Shown here: positions 45,425 through 54,079 of the stretch, in pieces
Position numbering within the stretch: the first letter of the stretch is position 1
Layout: each line of letters starts with the position of its first letter
DNA from: Collinsella sp.
Lineage (GTDB): Bacteria > Actinomycetota > Coriobacteriia > Coriobacteriales > Coriobacteriaceae
NCBI GenBank assembly: GCA_018380195.1
Contig: JAGZUC010000011.1
Location: 1-64,000, forward strand
Direction of reading: 5' to 3'
DNA length: 64,000 nucleotides
Program-made: the position numbers and the translations under genes
Notes under the pieces: model-generated
Seen by the model: only the letters and a program-made list of their open reading frames with translations
What the model was told of the DNA's origin: nothing
Databases searched by the model: none

Positions 45425-48400
45425 ATGCTCATTCACCGTATAGCCGCGCAGCTCTACACTGCCGAGGCGCTGCAGACCGTCGAGGTCGGACTCGATGCCG
45501 GCGAGGACGTGACGCTGGCCGTGTCGCAGTCGGGTCGCACGCTTATGGCGGCCGCCCAGTTTGCGCGCCGTCCGCGCCCGACGGTCTACATTGTGAGCGG
45601 CGAGGATGCGGCCGATCGCGCCGCGCGCAGCCTTGCCGCCTACGTGGGTCTGGCACACGTGTGCCGCTTTCCCGAGCGCAAGGACTATCCGTGGCGCGAG
45701 CAGGCGCCCGACGATGCTGTGGTTGCCCAGCGCTGCGAGGCCCTGGGACGCATCGTTCGCGGTGACAACTGCATCATGGTCGCCTCGGCCCGCGCGTTGC
45801 TGCGTTGCGTGCCGCCAGTCGAGAGCCGCTACTGGGAGTCCACGACCTTCGCGGTGGGCGAGGAGATTCCTTTTGACGAGGTGCCGCAGCGCCTGGTGGG
45901 CATGGGCTACACCAATGCCGGCGCCGCCGACGCGCCTGGTCTGTTCCGCGTGCACGGCGACACCGTCGAGGTGTTCCCCGCGCAGGAAAAAGCGCCCGTG
46001 CGCATCGAGTTCTTCGGCGACGAGATCGATCGCATCCGTCGCATGGTGAGCTCAACGGGGCAGACCATCGGCAACGAGGACAGCATCGAGATCTTCCCCT
46101 GCCGTGAGCTGGCGCTTACCGACGAGGCCGTCCACAACATGCATGTGGCGCTTTATCGCGCCAGCCAGGACGACAGCAAACTGGCAGCGCTGCTCGAGAT
46201 GGTGGATGCGCGCATCGTCACGCCCGAGCTCGACCGCTTTTTGCCGGTGATGTACGGCCAGACCGTGAGCCCGCTGGCGCACGTGAGCGGCAAGGCGCTC
46301 GTGGTGCTGTCCGAGCCGCGCTCGCTGTTCGACGATTGCCTGCGTGCCTACGAGGATATCGAGGCCCGTGCCGGCGAGGCGGGGGTCGACCGACTGGATG
46401 GCCTGTATGTACGTGCCCAGCAGCTCGATTTTGGTGCTCAGCAGCGCCTGAACTACGTAAGCCTCATCCGTGCCGGCGGTGCGGTTACGGCCGAGCTCAA
46501 GATTGAGCAGCCGGCCATCGCGGGTTCGGACAATCGCTTTATGACGCGCATTCAGGAAGTCGTGGGCAAGCGTTACGCCTGCGTGTTTGCCATTCCCGAC
46601 CGCGGTGCGCGCGAGTCGATGGAGCTCACCTTTGGCGACGAGGGCATTACCTTTGAGGAATCGCTGACCGCGGCGCCCGAAAACGCCGGCGTCATTGGCG
46701 AGCGCGTGCGCGTGGCGGCGGCAGATTCTGCCGACCGTGCTGCCCGTCAGGATGCCCATGCTGCAATTCGCGAGCGCAAGGCCGATGCGCTCAACGCCCG
46801 CTCGCTCGAGGCAGGTGCCGCCCAGGCAGCCGCCGGCGCCGCCGTGCCTACTATCTCGCGCGGACGCGTGACCTTTGTCGATGCCGCTCTGCCGCAGGGC
46901 GTGGTGGTGCCCGATGCCAACCTGGCCGTGTTCTCGATTGCCGACCTCAACGCCCGCATGGACGCCAACCGCGCGCGCAGCCGCCGCAAGGTGGACATTA
47001 CGCAGATCACATTCCCGTTTAAGCCGGGCGACTACGTGGTGCACGCCACTCACGGCATCGCACTCTTTAGCGAGATCGCGCGCCAAGAAGTGGGCGGCAA
47101 GGAGCGCGACTACTTTTTGCTGGAATATGCCGACGGCGACAAGCTCTACGTGCCGCTCGAGCAGGTCGACCGCATCACGCGATACGTCGGTCCCGACGGT
47201 GACAAGCCGCGCCTGACCAGGCTCAATACCGCCGACTGGACGCGTGCCACCAACAAGGCACGCAAGAACGCCAAAAAGCTGGCGTTTGACCTGGTCGATC
47301 TGTATACGCGCCGCTCGTCGATTACCGGTATCGCCTGCCCGCCCGACACGCCCGAGCAGATCGAGATGGAGGAGAGCTTCCCCTACGACGAGACGCGCGA
47401 CCAGCTGGAGGCTATCGCCGACATCAAGGCCGACATGGAGGCGCCCAAGCCCATGGACCGCCTGCTGTGCGGCGACGTGGGTTTCGGCAAGACCGAGGTT
47501 GCCCTGCGCGCGGCGTTTAAGTGCGTGGACTCCGGCCGCCAAGTCATGGTGCTCTGCCCCACGACCATTCTGGCCCAGCAGCACTACGAGACGTTCTTTG
47601 AGCGCTTTGCTCCGTTTGGCCTGGAGGTCGAAGTGCTCAGCCGCTTCCGCACCCCGGCGCAGCAGAAGCGCGCGCTCAAGGCGTTTGCCGAGGGCACGAT
47701 TGATGTGCTCATCGGCACGCACCGCTTGCTTTCTGCCGACGTGAACCCCAAGAACCTGGGCATGGTGATCATCGACGAGGAGCAGCGCTTTGGCGTGCAG
47801 CACAAGGAGCAGCTCAAGAACCTGCGTGAGCAAATCGACGTGCTCACGCTTTCGGCAACGCCTATTCCGCGAACCATGCAGATGGCCACGAGCGGCGTGC
47901 GCGACATGAGCCTGATCACCACACCGCCGACCGGGCGTCGTCCCGTGATCGTGCACGTGGGGGAGTACGACCCCGACGTGGTGAGTGCGGCGATTCGCCT
48001 GGAGGTGGGCCGCGGCGGTCAGGTGTATTACGTGTCCAACCGCGTCAAGACCATCGATGATGCCGTGGCGCGCGTGCACGAGGCCGCGCCCGAGGCACGT
48101 GTGGGCGTGGCGCATGGCAAGATGAGCCCGCGCGAGGTCGAGGACGTGATGATCGAGTTCGCGACCAAAAAGATCGACGTGCTCATCGCCACGACCATCG
48201 TGGAAAGCGGCATCGACAACGCGACCGCCAACACGCTCATCATCGAGGACTCGCAGCGCCTGGGCCTGGCGCAGCTCTACCAGCTCAAGGGCCGTGTGGG
48301 CCGCTCTGCCACGCAGGCCTACGCGTACTTTATGTTCCCGGGTGAGCTGCCGCTCACCGAGGAGGCAACGGCGCGCCTGACCGCGCTTTCCGAATTCCAG

Positions 48401-49057
48401 GACCTGGGCAGCGGCATGCGCATCGCCATGCGCGACCTGGAGATCCGCGGCGCCGGCTCGCTTATGGGCGCCGAGCAGCACGGCAACCTGTCGAGTGTGG
48501 GCTTTGACCTGTTTACGCAGATGCTGGGACAGGCCGTGGCCGAGGCGCGCGGCGACGACGATGCCGGCGTGGAGGCGGCGAGCGTGGGTATTAACCTGCC
48601 GGCCGACTACTTCTTGTCCGAGGAGTACCTGCCGGCGGTGGACCAGCGCGTGCTCGTGTACCGCAAGCTCGCGGCGGCTGAGGACCTGGAGAGCATCGAT
48701 GAGGTGCAGGAAGAGACCGAGGCCGCGCATGGTGAGCTGCCGTTGGCGGGACTCAACCTGTTCAATCGCGCGCGCATCCGCATTCGCGGCGAGCGCCTGG
48801 GGCTCGAGAGCGTCACGCTCAGCGGCGGTCGCATCACGTTTTTGGGCGTCGACGTGCCCAAGAAGGTGGCCTTTGAGCTTAAGACCCGCTATGGCGCGGT
48901 GAACTTCCCCAAGAGCCGCAAGTTGTCGGTGCCCTACAAGGCGGGCGCCGGCGCGGGCAGCGGCCTGGGTCGCGGTCTCGACGCCAACGATGGCACCGGC
49001 CCCGTGGCCGCGGCACTCATGCTGCTGCAGCAATTAGGCGCGAGCGACGATGACTAA
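45425..49057 (+). CDS. mfd: Transcription-repair coupling factor
   Basis: A 1210-residue SF2 translocase that displaces stalled RNA polymerase and recruits UvrA. Order: UvrB-like N-terminal region (GLFRVHGDTVEVFPAQE; RIEFFGDEIDRIRRM), RNA-polymerase-interaction domain (FKPGDYVVHATHGIALF, ~residue 532), helicase motifs GDVGFGKTEVALRAA (~682), IIDEEQRFGVQHKE (~781), LSATPIPRTMQMA and QLKGRVGRS, and the C-terminal TRCF domain. ATG 45425 follows GGAGGAACAGC. The segment around residues 440-500 is Ala-rich and longer than usual. Confidence 0.97.
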   Translation: MLIHRIAAQLYTAEALQTVEVGLDAGEDVTLAVSQSGRTLMAAAQFARRPRPTVYIVSGEDAADRAARSLAAYVGLAHVCRFPERKDYPWREQAPDDAVVAQRCEALGRIVRGDNCIMVASARALLRCVPPVESRYWESTTFAVGEEIPFDEVPQRLVGMGYTNAGAADAPGLFRVHGDTVEVFPAQEKAPVRIEFFGDEIDRIRRMVSSTGQTIGNEDSIEIFPCRELALTDEAVHNMHVALYRASQDDSKLAALLEMVDARIVTPELDRFLPVMYGQTVSPLAHVSGKALVVLSEPRSLFDDCLRAYEDIEARAGEAGVDRLDGLYVRAQQLDFGAQQRLNYVSLIRAGGAVTAELKIEQPAIAGSDNRFMTRIQEVVGKRYACVFAIPDRGARESMELTFGDEGITFEESLTAAPENAGVIGERVRVAAADSADRAARQDAHAAIRERKADALNARSLEAGAAQAAAGAAVPTISRGRVTFVDAALPQGVVVPDANLAVFSIADLNARMDANRARSRRKVDITQITFPFKPGDYVVHATHGIALFSEIARQEVGGKERDYFLLEYADGDKLYVPLEQVDRITRYVGPDGDKPRLTRLNTADWTRATNKARKNAKKLAFDLVDLYTRRSSITGIACPPDTPEQIEMEESFPYDETRDQLEAIADIKADMEAPKPMDRLLCGDVGFGKTEVALRAAFKCVDSGRQVMVLCPTTILAQQHYETFFERFAPFGLEVEVLSRFRTPAQQKRALKAFAEGTIDVLIGTHRLLSADVNPKNLGMVIIDEEQRFGVQHKEQLKNLREQIDVLTLSATPIPRTMQMATSGVRDMSLITTPPTGRRPVIVHVGEYDPDVVSAAIRLEVGRGGQVYYVSNRVKTIDDAVARVHEAAPEARVGVAHGKMSPREVEDVMIEFATKKIDVLIATTIVESGIDNATANTLIIEDSQRLGLAQLYQLKGRVGRSATQAYAYFMFPGELPLTEEATARLTALSEFQDLGSGMRIAMRDLEIRGAGSLMGAEQHGNLSSVGFDLFTQMLGQAVAEARGDDDAGVEAASVGINLPADYFLSEEYLPAVDQRVLVYRKLAAAEDLESIDEVQEETEAAHGELPLAGLNLFNRARIRIRGERLGLESVTLSGGRITFLGVDVPKKVAFELKTRYGAVNFPKSRKLSVPYKAGAGAGSGLGRGLDANDGTGPVAAALMLLQQLGASDDD

Positions 49058-49145
49058 CAAGTAGGGGGCGTGGCGGGGCAGAGCTACCAGTTGTTCTTTG
49101 CCCCGCCACCTCGCAGGTTGATTCCAGCCCCATCGAAAGGAAAGC

Positions 49146-50009
49146 ATGTTCGGGTACATCTACAAGAAAGACGCCGCCGCTATCGCGGTTGTCCTGTGTC
49201 TTTGTCTGGGCGTGGGCAGTTTCTTCGATTATCAGATCTCGAGCGCGCTGTTCAACATCGGCAGCATGTACGGTCGCTTTATCGAGGCGGCCGGCGAGCT
49301 GCCGTTCGAGCTGACGGCGAGCATCGCGGGCGTTATGCTCGTGCGCGCGGTGCGTCCCGACTCCAGGGGCAGCAAATGGCTTGCCGCGCTCGGCATCCTC
49401 GTCAACGTTGGCCTGACCGGCTACGAGATCGTTTCGTCCCTGAGGGTTGGCGGTAAACTCATTGCGGCTCAGTTGGTGCTGACGTTTGTGCTGGTCATCG
49501 CTGCCAACCTTATCGTCTATCGCCTCACGCGCACGACCGAGCCCGACGAGCTCACGCGCTGGGCGTTGATGGTGCTTGCCGTGTGGATCGCTCAGGCCAT
49601 CATCCTCAACGTGATCGTCAAGCCACTGTGGTCGCGCCCGCGCATGCGCGTGATCGAGGTCACGCCGGGGCTCAATTTTCAGCCGTGGTGGGTGATCGGC
49701 AATCCCGACAAGTGGACCTATATCGCCGCCGGCGTGATCAAGGACGGGTTCAAGTCGTTTGCGAGCGGACACACGGCGCATGCGGCGATCGGCCCTATGC
49801 TCGCCGGGCTTCCCACGGCAGCCTTTAAGGAAAAACCGTCGCGTCGCCGCGTGATTTTTTGGGCGGCGGCTGTGATCGCGGCGCTCGTCGCCTTTGGGCG
49901 CATCGTGATCGGTGCGCACTTTTTGAGTGACGTGAGCTGCGGTTTTGCCCTGGTACTGGCACTTGAGTGCCTTGCCGCGCGCATTGCCTATCCCAACGGC
50001 GTACAATAG
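49146..50009 (+). CDS. PAP2-family membrane phosphatase
   Basis: A 287-residue protein with several membrane helices. The three PAP2 acid-phosphatase motifs are present: KPLWSRPRMR, FASGHTAHA and GRIVIGAHFLSDV. Members hydrolyse lipid phosphates such as undecaprenyl pyrophosphate or phosphatidic acid. GAAAGGAAAGC precedes the ATG. A hairpin (GTGGCGGGGCA / TGCCCCGCCAC, 49070-49109) separates it from mfd. Confidence 0.9.
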   Translation: MFGYIYKKDAAAIAVVLCLCLGVGSFFDYQISSALFNIGSMYGRFIEAAGELPFELTASIAGVMLVRAVRPDSRGSKWLAALGILVNVGLTGYEIVSSLRVGGKLIAAQLVLTFVLVIAANLIVYRLTRTTEPDELTRWALMVLAVWIAQAIILNVIVKPLWSRPRMRVIEVTPGLNFQPWWVIGNPDKWTYIAAGVIKDGFKSFASGHTAHAAIGPMLAGLPTAAFKEKPSRRRVIFWAAAVIAALVAFGRIVIGAHFLSDVSCGFALVLALECLAARIAYPNGVQ

Positions 50010-50054
50010 CTCCGTTTGAATCATCTGGCCGATACCCGGTAAGAGAGGATTGCC

Positions 50055-51080
50055 ATGCTCGCGTTTAACAACGATTATTCCCACGGTGCACATCCGGCAG
50101 TGCTGCAGGCGCTCGTCGACACCAATATGGAGCCGCAGCCCGGCTACGGTACCGACGCGCACACCGAGCGTGCCAAGCAGCTTATCCGTGAGGCCTGTCA
50201 GGCCCCCGATGCCGACGTGTTTTTTCTGGTGGGCGGCACGCAGGCCAACGCGACGGTGATCGACATGCTGCTTGCGCCCTACGAGGGCGTCGTTGCTGCC
50301 GAGACTGGCCACGTCGCCTGCCACGAGGCGGGCGCCATCGAGTTTGGCGGCCACAAGGTGCTTACCATCCCCGGCTACGAGGGCAAGATGCACGCCGAGG
50401 ACCTCGAGAACTATATCCAGGTGTTCTACGAAAACGAGAGCTACGAGCACACGGTGTTCCCGGGCGCCGTGTACGTGAGTCTGTCGACCGAGTACGGCAC
50501 GCTGTACTCCAAGGCCGAGCTCGCGGCGATTCATGCGGTATGCCAGAAGCGTGAGATTCCGCTGTTTGTGGACGGCGCCCGCCTGGCCTATGCGCTGGCG
50601 TCCGATGAGTGCGACATTACCCTGCCCGAGCTGGCACAGCTGTGTGATGTGTTCTACATCGGCGGCACCAAGTGCGGCGCGCTCTGCGGCGAGGCTGTGG
50701 TGTTCTGCGGCATGCACGCTCCGGCGCATCCCATTCCGCGCATTAAGCAGCACGGTGCGTTGCTGGCCAAGGGCCGCCTGACGGGCGTGCAGTTTGAGGC
50801 GCTCTTTACCGACGGCCTGTATTTTGAGATTGGTCGCCAGGCGATCGAAACCGCGCAGGCGCTTCGTCGCGTGCTGCACGAGCGCGGTTACCAGTTCTTC
50901 TTGGAGACGCCCACAAACCAGCAGTTTGTGATTCTGCCCAACGAGGACATGGCCCGCATTCGCGAGCATGCCTCGATTGAGTACTGGGAAAAGTACGACG
51001 AGACCCACACCGTGGTGCGCTTTTGCACTAGCTGGGCCACGACGCAGGAGGACATCGACGCGCTGGCGGCTGTCCTGTAG
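50055..51080 (+). CDS. Threonine aldolase-family PLP enzyme
   Basis: A 341-residue fold-type I PLP enzyme of the low-specificity L-threonine aldolase/beta-eliminating lyase group. Seen: NDYSHGAHPAVLQAL, the cofactor-stacking ETGHVACHEAGA, the Asp in FVDGARLAYAL and the PLP-Lys in YIGGTKCGAL. It would split L-threonine or L-allo-threonine into glycine and acetaldehyde. The terminator at 51099 follows. Confidence 0.92.
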   Translation: MLAFNNDYSHGAHPAVLQALVDTNMEPQPGYGTDAHTERAKQLIREACQAPDADVFFLVGGTQANATVIDMLLAPYEGVVAAETGHVACHEAGAIEFGGHKVLTIPGYEGKMHAEDLENYIQVFYENESYEHTVFPGAVYVSLSTEYGTLYSKAELAAIHAVCQKREIPLFVDGARLAYALASDECDITLPELAQLCDVFYIGGTKCGALCGEAVVFCGMHAPAHPIPRIKQHGALLAKGRLTGVQFEALFTDGLYFEIGRQAIETAQALRRVLHERGYQFFLETPTNQQFVILPNEDMARIREHASIEYWEKYDETHTVVRFCTSWATTQEDIDALAAVL

Positions 51081-51098
51081 CCTGATGTAATGACAAGG

Positions 51099-51139
51099 GG
51101 CCGCCCTGCGCCTGAGCTTGGCGCAGGGCGGCCTTTGCT
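51099..51139 (+). terminator. Terminator after the threonine aldolase gene
   Basis: GGCCGCCCTGCGCC (51099-51112) pairs perfectly with GGCGCAGGGCGGCC (51120-51133), followed by TTTGCTTTT. Confidence 0.95.
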
Positions 51140-51158
51140 TTTGGGGGAGAAGGGTTGT

Positions 51159-51749
51159 ATGACCGAGATGTCCGAGCCGACGATTCGCCTGGCGACGCCC
51201 GATGACGCGTCGGCGTTGCTTGCCATCTATGAGCCGTATGTGCGCCAGACGGCGATTACCTGCGAATATGAGGTGCCGAGCGTTGAGGAGTTCGCCGGGC
51301 GCATCGAGCGTACGCTCAGGCGCTATCCGTATTTGGTGATGGAGTTGGACGGGCGTCCGGTGGGCTATGCCTATGCGAGCCCGCTTAACAGCCGCGAGGC
51401 ATACGACTGGTCGGTCGAGACGTCGATCTACCTGGCGCGTGATGTGCGCCACGGCGGGCTGGGCCGCAAACTACATGACGCGCTCAAGCAGTGCCTGATC
51501 GCGATGGGCATCACCAACATGTGTGCCCTCATCGCCGTGCCGCACGACAAGGACGACGAGTACCTGACGCACAACAGCCAGGACTTCCATGCCCATATGG
51601 GGTATCGCCTGGTGGGTGCCTTTGACCGCTGCGCCCAAAAGTTCGGCCGCTGGTACGACATGTGCTGGATGGAGTTGGTCCTAGCCGAGCGCGTCCCCAA
51701 CCAACCCAAACCAACCTGGTTCCCCGACCTCCCCAAACCTACCATTTAG
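51159..51749 (+). CDS. GNAT acetyltransferase, phosphinothricin acetyltransferase-like
   Basis: A 196-residue GNAT enzyme. ATG 51159 is used because the longer frame from 51090 runs through the terminator hairpin. IRLATPDDASALLAIYEPYV and ETSIYLARDVRHGGLGRKLH (acetyl-CoA loop) followed by FHAHMGYRLVG match the Pat/YncA group, which acetylates phosphinothricin or methionine-sulfone-type amines. The C-terminal tail is Pro-rich and overlaps a repeated intergenic element. Confidence 0.9.
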   Translation: MTEMSEPTIRLATPDDASALLAIYEPYVRQTAITCEYEVPSVEEFAGRIERTLRRYPYLVMELDGRPVGYAYASPLNSREAYDWSVETSIYLARDVRHGGLGRKLHDALKQCLIAMGITNMCALIAVPHDKDDEYLTHNSQDFHAHMGYRLVGAFDRCAQKFGRWYDMCWMELVLAERVPNQPKPTWFPDLPKPTI

Positions 51750-51770
51750 GGACAGGTTTATTTTGGCAGG

Positions 51771-52493
51771 TTAGCCGATTGGCTCGGTGTATTTGGCGCG
51801 GTCGGTGCGTTGGATGCGCTTAGAGACATGGAGCGGTCGGCCGTCGGTGTCGTAGACGTAGTCGGTGATCAGGATCAGCGCCTGCCCGCGTTCGACGTTG
51901 AGCAAAAACGCCTCGTTTTGCGAGGCATGGCACACCTCAAAGGTCTTATGTCCCTGTGCTGGCGCGCGATGGAATTCTTGGCGCAGCGTCGCGTAGAGCG
52001 AACCGTTGATATCGCGATCGATGAGCGTCTCGAAGCTTGGCGGCAGGTAGGTGGTCTCCAGGCACAGCGGCACGTCGTCCAGGTAGCGCAGGCGGACAAG
52101 TTTGACGAGCTTGCTGCCCACGGCGGCGTCAAAGAACTTAGCTATGCTGCCGGCCGCCTTGGCAAAGCCCGAGTCCACGGTGCGCGTGGTGGGCTTCATG
52201 CCCTGACCTTCGACCTGCTTGGTATAGCTCGAAAACACTAGGTTGTTCTCGTGGAGCGCGGGCGTGTCGGCCACAAAGGCGCCACGCCCGCGCTCGGTGC
52301 GCACCAGGCCCTCATCAACGAGAACCTTAAGGGCGTGGCGCACGGTGCTGCGCGACAGCCCCGATTCGTCCATGAGCTCCATCTCGGACGGCAGCTTGTC
52401 TCCGCGTGCGTAGATGCCGGCGGCGATGCGGTCGCGAAGCGTACCCGCCAAGCGCTCGTATTGGCTCAGTTTCTTTTTAGATGAAGCGTTCAT
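51771..52493 (-). CDS. GntR/UTRA regulator (HutC subfamily), local to the first SIS gene
   Basis: A 240-residue regulator. The N-terminal winged helix reads LPSEMELMDESGLSRSTVRH, the rest is a UTRA ligand-binding domain (PLCLETTYLPPSFETLIDRD; LHVSKRIQRTDRAKY). It is divergent from the SIS-domain gene at 52699, and the 205-bp space between them carries two copies of a TAACTTGTATGC element, probably its operators. UTRA regulators typically bind sugar phosphates or Amadori-type intermediates. Confidence 0.93.
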   Translation of the reverse strand: MNASSKKKLSQYERLAGTLRDRIAAGIYARGDKLPSEMELMDESGLSRSTVRHALKVLVDEGLVRTERGRGAFVADTPALHENNLVFSSYTKQVEGQGMKPTTRTVDSGFAKAAGSIAKFFDAAVGSKLVKLVRLRYLDDVPLCLETTYLPPSFETLIDRDINGSLYATLRQEFHRAPAQGHKTFEVCHASQNEAFLLNVERGQALILITDYVYDTDGRPLHVSKRIQRTDRAKYTEPIG

Positions 52494-52505
52494 GCGATCA
52501 GCCTA

Positions 52506-52540
52506 TATCTAACTTGTATGCTTATCTAAGCAAGCATGTA
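52506..52540. promoter_or_regulatory. Candidate operator O1 of the divergent GntR regulator
   Basis: TCTAACTTGTATGCTTATC followed by AAGCAAGCATGTA; TGCTT/AAGCA is a perfect short palindrome in the middle. TAACTTGTATGC recurs at 52648-52660. Confidence 0.5.
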
Positions 52541-52639
52541 TTCAACACAACAATAAAACCGCTGGTATCGAGCTACCGAAAACCTTACCAGCAAAATTTC
52601 TAAGACAAATATAGCATATAACTAGTCGACATAACCAAA

Positions 52640-52662
52640 ACATGTATGTAACTTGTATGCCA
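52640..52662. promoter_or_regulatory. Candidate operator O2 near the SIS gene start
   Basis: CATGTATGTAACTTGTATGCC shares TAACTTGTATGC with the site next to the gntR gene, about 135 bp away. It lies about 40 bp before the SIS gene start, where a repressor would block transcription. Confidence 0.5.
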
Positions 52663-52698
52663 TCGAGAGCATCAAACGAGAAGAAAGGCTGATGCACG

Positions 52699-53691
52699 AT
52701 GACTACTCAGGAACAGGTTAAGGACGTCGTCTCCCAGGTTTTGGCTGACAAGGCAGACAAGGGCGGCATCAAGCGCGTCGTGTGGATTGGCGCCGGCGGA
52801 TCCAACGGCGGCAACTATCCTGCCCAGTACTTTATGGAGCACGAGGCCACGCAGGTCGTGAGCTCCAGCTACACCAGCAACGAGTTCGTGCACGCCACCC
52901 CGGCCTACGTCAACGAGAACACCCTGGCCGTCGTCGTGTCCATGCGCGGCACCAAGGAGACCATCGTTGCCGCCCAGGTCGCCAAGGACCACGGCGCCAG
53001 CACCATCGCCATCTATGTTGACGAGTCCGGCCTCACCGAGGTCTGCGACTACAAGATTCAGTACGACAGCCTGGCCGTCGACGAGTCCTGCATGGGCCGC
53101 ACCAACTCCGCCGTCGTGACCATGATCGCCATGGAGCTTACGCAGCAGACCGAGGGCTATGCCGAGTACGAGACCGCTATGGCCGCCTTCGACTTGGTCG
53201 ACCCCATCTATCGCAAGGCCGTCGAGTATACCCGTCCGCTCGCTGCCAAGTGGGCCGAGCAGAACGCCGACAAGCCCTGCATCAACGTCATGGCCCAGGG
53301 CCCGCTCTTTGGTGCCGCCTACGTCTTTAGCATCTGCAACGTGCAGGAGATGCTGCAGATCGACTCCTGCACCATCAACACCTGCGACTTCTTCCACGGC
53401 CCCTTCGAGATCCTGGACAAGCGCACCTCGCTGTTCCAGCTCATCAGCGTCGGCCGCAGCCGCTGCAACGACGAGCGCGGCATCCGCTTCGTCAACCAGT
53501 ACGGTGGCGAGCGCGTCTATCAGCTCGACGCCAAGGAGCTCGGCCTCAACGACATCAAGGACAGCGTGAGCGAGTACTTCAACCACCTGATCTTTGCCCC
53601 GATCCTCAACAACGTGTATATGCGCGCGCTCTCCGCCGTCACCCACAAGGACTACATGACGCGCCGCTACATGTGGAAGCTTGAGTATTAG
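52699..53691 (+). CDS. SIS-domain deglycase, FrlB/GfrF-like (first)
   Basis: A 330-residue double-SIS protein. The first sugar-phosphate site reads VVWIGAGGSNGGNYPAQYF with SSSYTSNEF and VVVSMRGTKETI, the second NVMAQGPLFGAAYVFS, with the catalytic region TCDFFHGPFEIL. The C-terminal RRYMWKLEY corresponds to the tail of FrlB. FrlB-type enzymes cleave fructoselysine 6-phosphate or glucoselysine 6-phosphate to lysine and glucose 6-phosphate. A paralogue follows the PTS genes at 58149. GntR control is implied by the shared operators. The substrate is inference. Confidence 0.85.
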   Translation: MTTQEQVKDVVSQVLADKADKGGIKRVVWIGAGGSNGGNYPAQYFMEHEATQVVSSSYTSNEFVHATPAYVNENTLAVVVSMRGTKETIVAAQVAKDHGASTIAIYVDESGLTEVCDYKIQYDSLAVDESCMGRTNSAVVTMIAMELTQQTEGYAEYETAMAAFDLVDPIYRKAVEYTRPLAAKWAEQNADKPCINVMAQGPLFGAAYVFSICNVQEMLQIDSCTINTCDFFHGPFEILDKRTSLFQLISVGRSRCNDERGIRFVNQYGGERVYQLDAKELGLNDIKDSVSEYFNHLIFAPILNNVYMRALSAVTHKDYMTRRYMWKLEY

Positions 53692-53731
53692 TTACGCGGT
53701 TTTACCAAACCGCGTAACGGCTCGACGCTGA
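53691..53731. repeat. Palindromic repeat family 3, copy 1
   Basis: GTTACGCGGTTT TACC AAACCGCGTAAC (53691-53718) is a perfect hairpin starting at the last base of the SIS stop codon, followed by GGCTCGACGCTG. The same block recurs at 63576-63616 after the second gntR gene. It can serve as a terminator-like 3' end. Confidence 0.85.
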
Positions 53732-54023
53732 GCGGTCCGCATTTGGACAATCTGACGTTCAACTTCAAGGGCGCGACCAGAAGGTCTGCGCCCTTTCGTT
53801 TCACGTCACCTTGTCTCAAATGCGGCCCGCTCGCTGACTTATGCTCAACCAGCGGCGCCTTAGACGTTGGGAACGTTCCTTTTCTGCCGGCAGTTGGGGA
53901 CAGTCCTAGTCGTTGGGGGACGCACTTGAATGACCAGTCATTTAAGTGCGTCCCCAATGACTACTCAATGAGTATGTGGGGAGCAGATTTTTCCGCTCGC
54001 CGATTTGTGTCTTGAAAAATGTA
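53732..54023. other. Non-coding spacer with repeat elements
   Basis: No gene. Contains a copy of the GGGAACGTTCC ... TTGGGGACAGTCC element (53868-53906) and a second palindrome-like stretch with GACCAGTCATTTAAGTGCGT onward (about 53932-53955) that resembles the repeat after arcC (22255-22335). Confidence 0.5.
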
Positions 54024-54039
54024 TATAACGACTATAACG
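54024..54039. promoter_or_regulatory. Candidate operator of the distal GntR regulator (site 1)
   Basis: Two direct copies of TATAACG, 9 bp apart (54024-54030, 54033-54039). The same element, read on the other strand as CGTTATA-N2-CGTTATA, appears at 55302-55318 and 62802-62817. Confidence 0.5.
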
Positions 54040-54079
54040 TAGTGTGAAACATATTGGAAACAATACCGAGGAGGCTGCG

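Noticed and set aside
46052..49033. 993-codon open frame antisense to mfd
   Set aside because: Same codon-bias artefact; mfd on the plus strand has all catalytic motifs.
49017..51452. 811-codon minus-strand open frame across three genes
   Set aside because: It crosses two well-supported genes and two hairpins; composition is His/Arg-rich as in other shadows.
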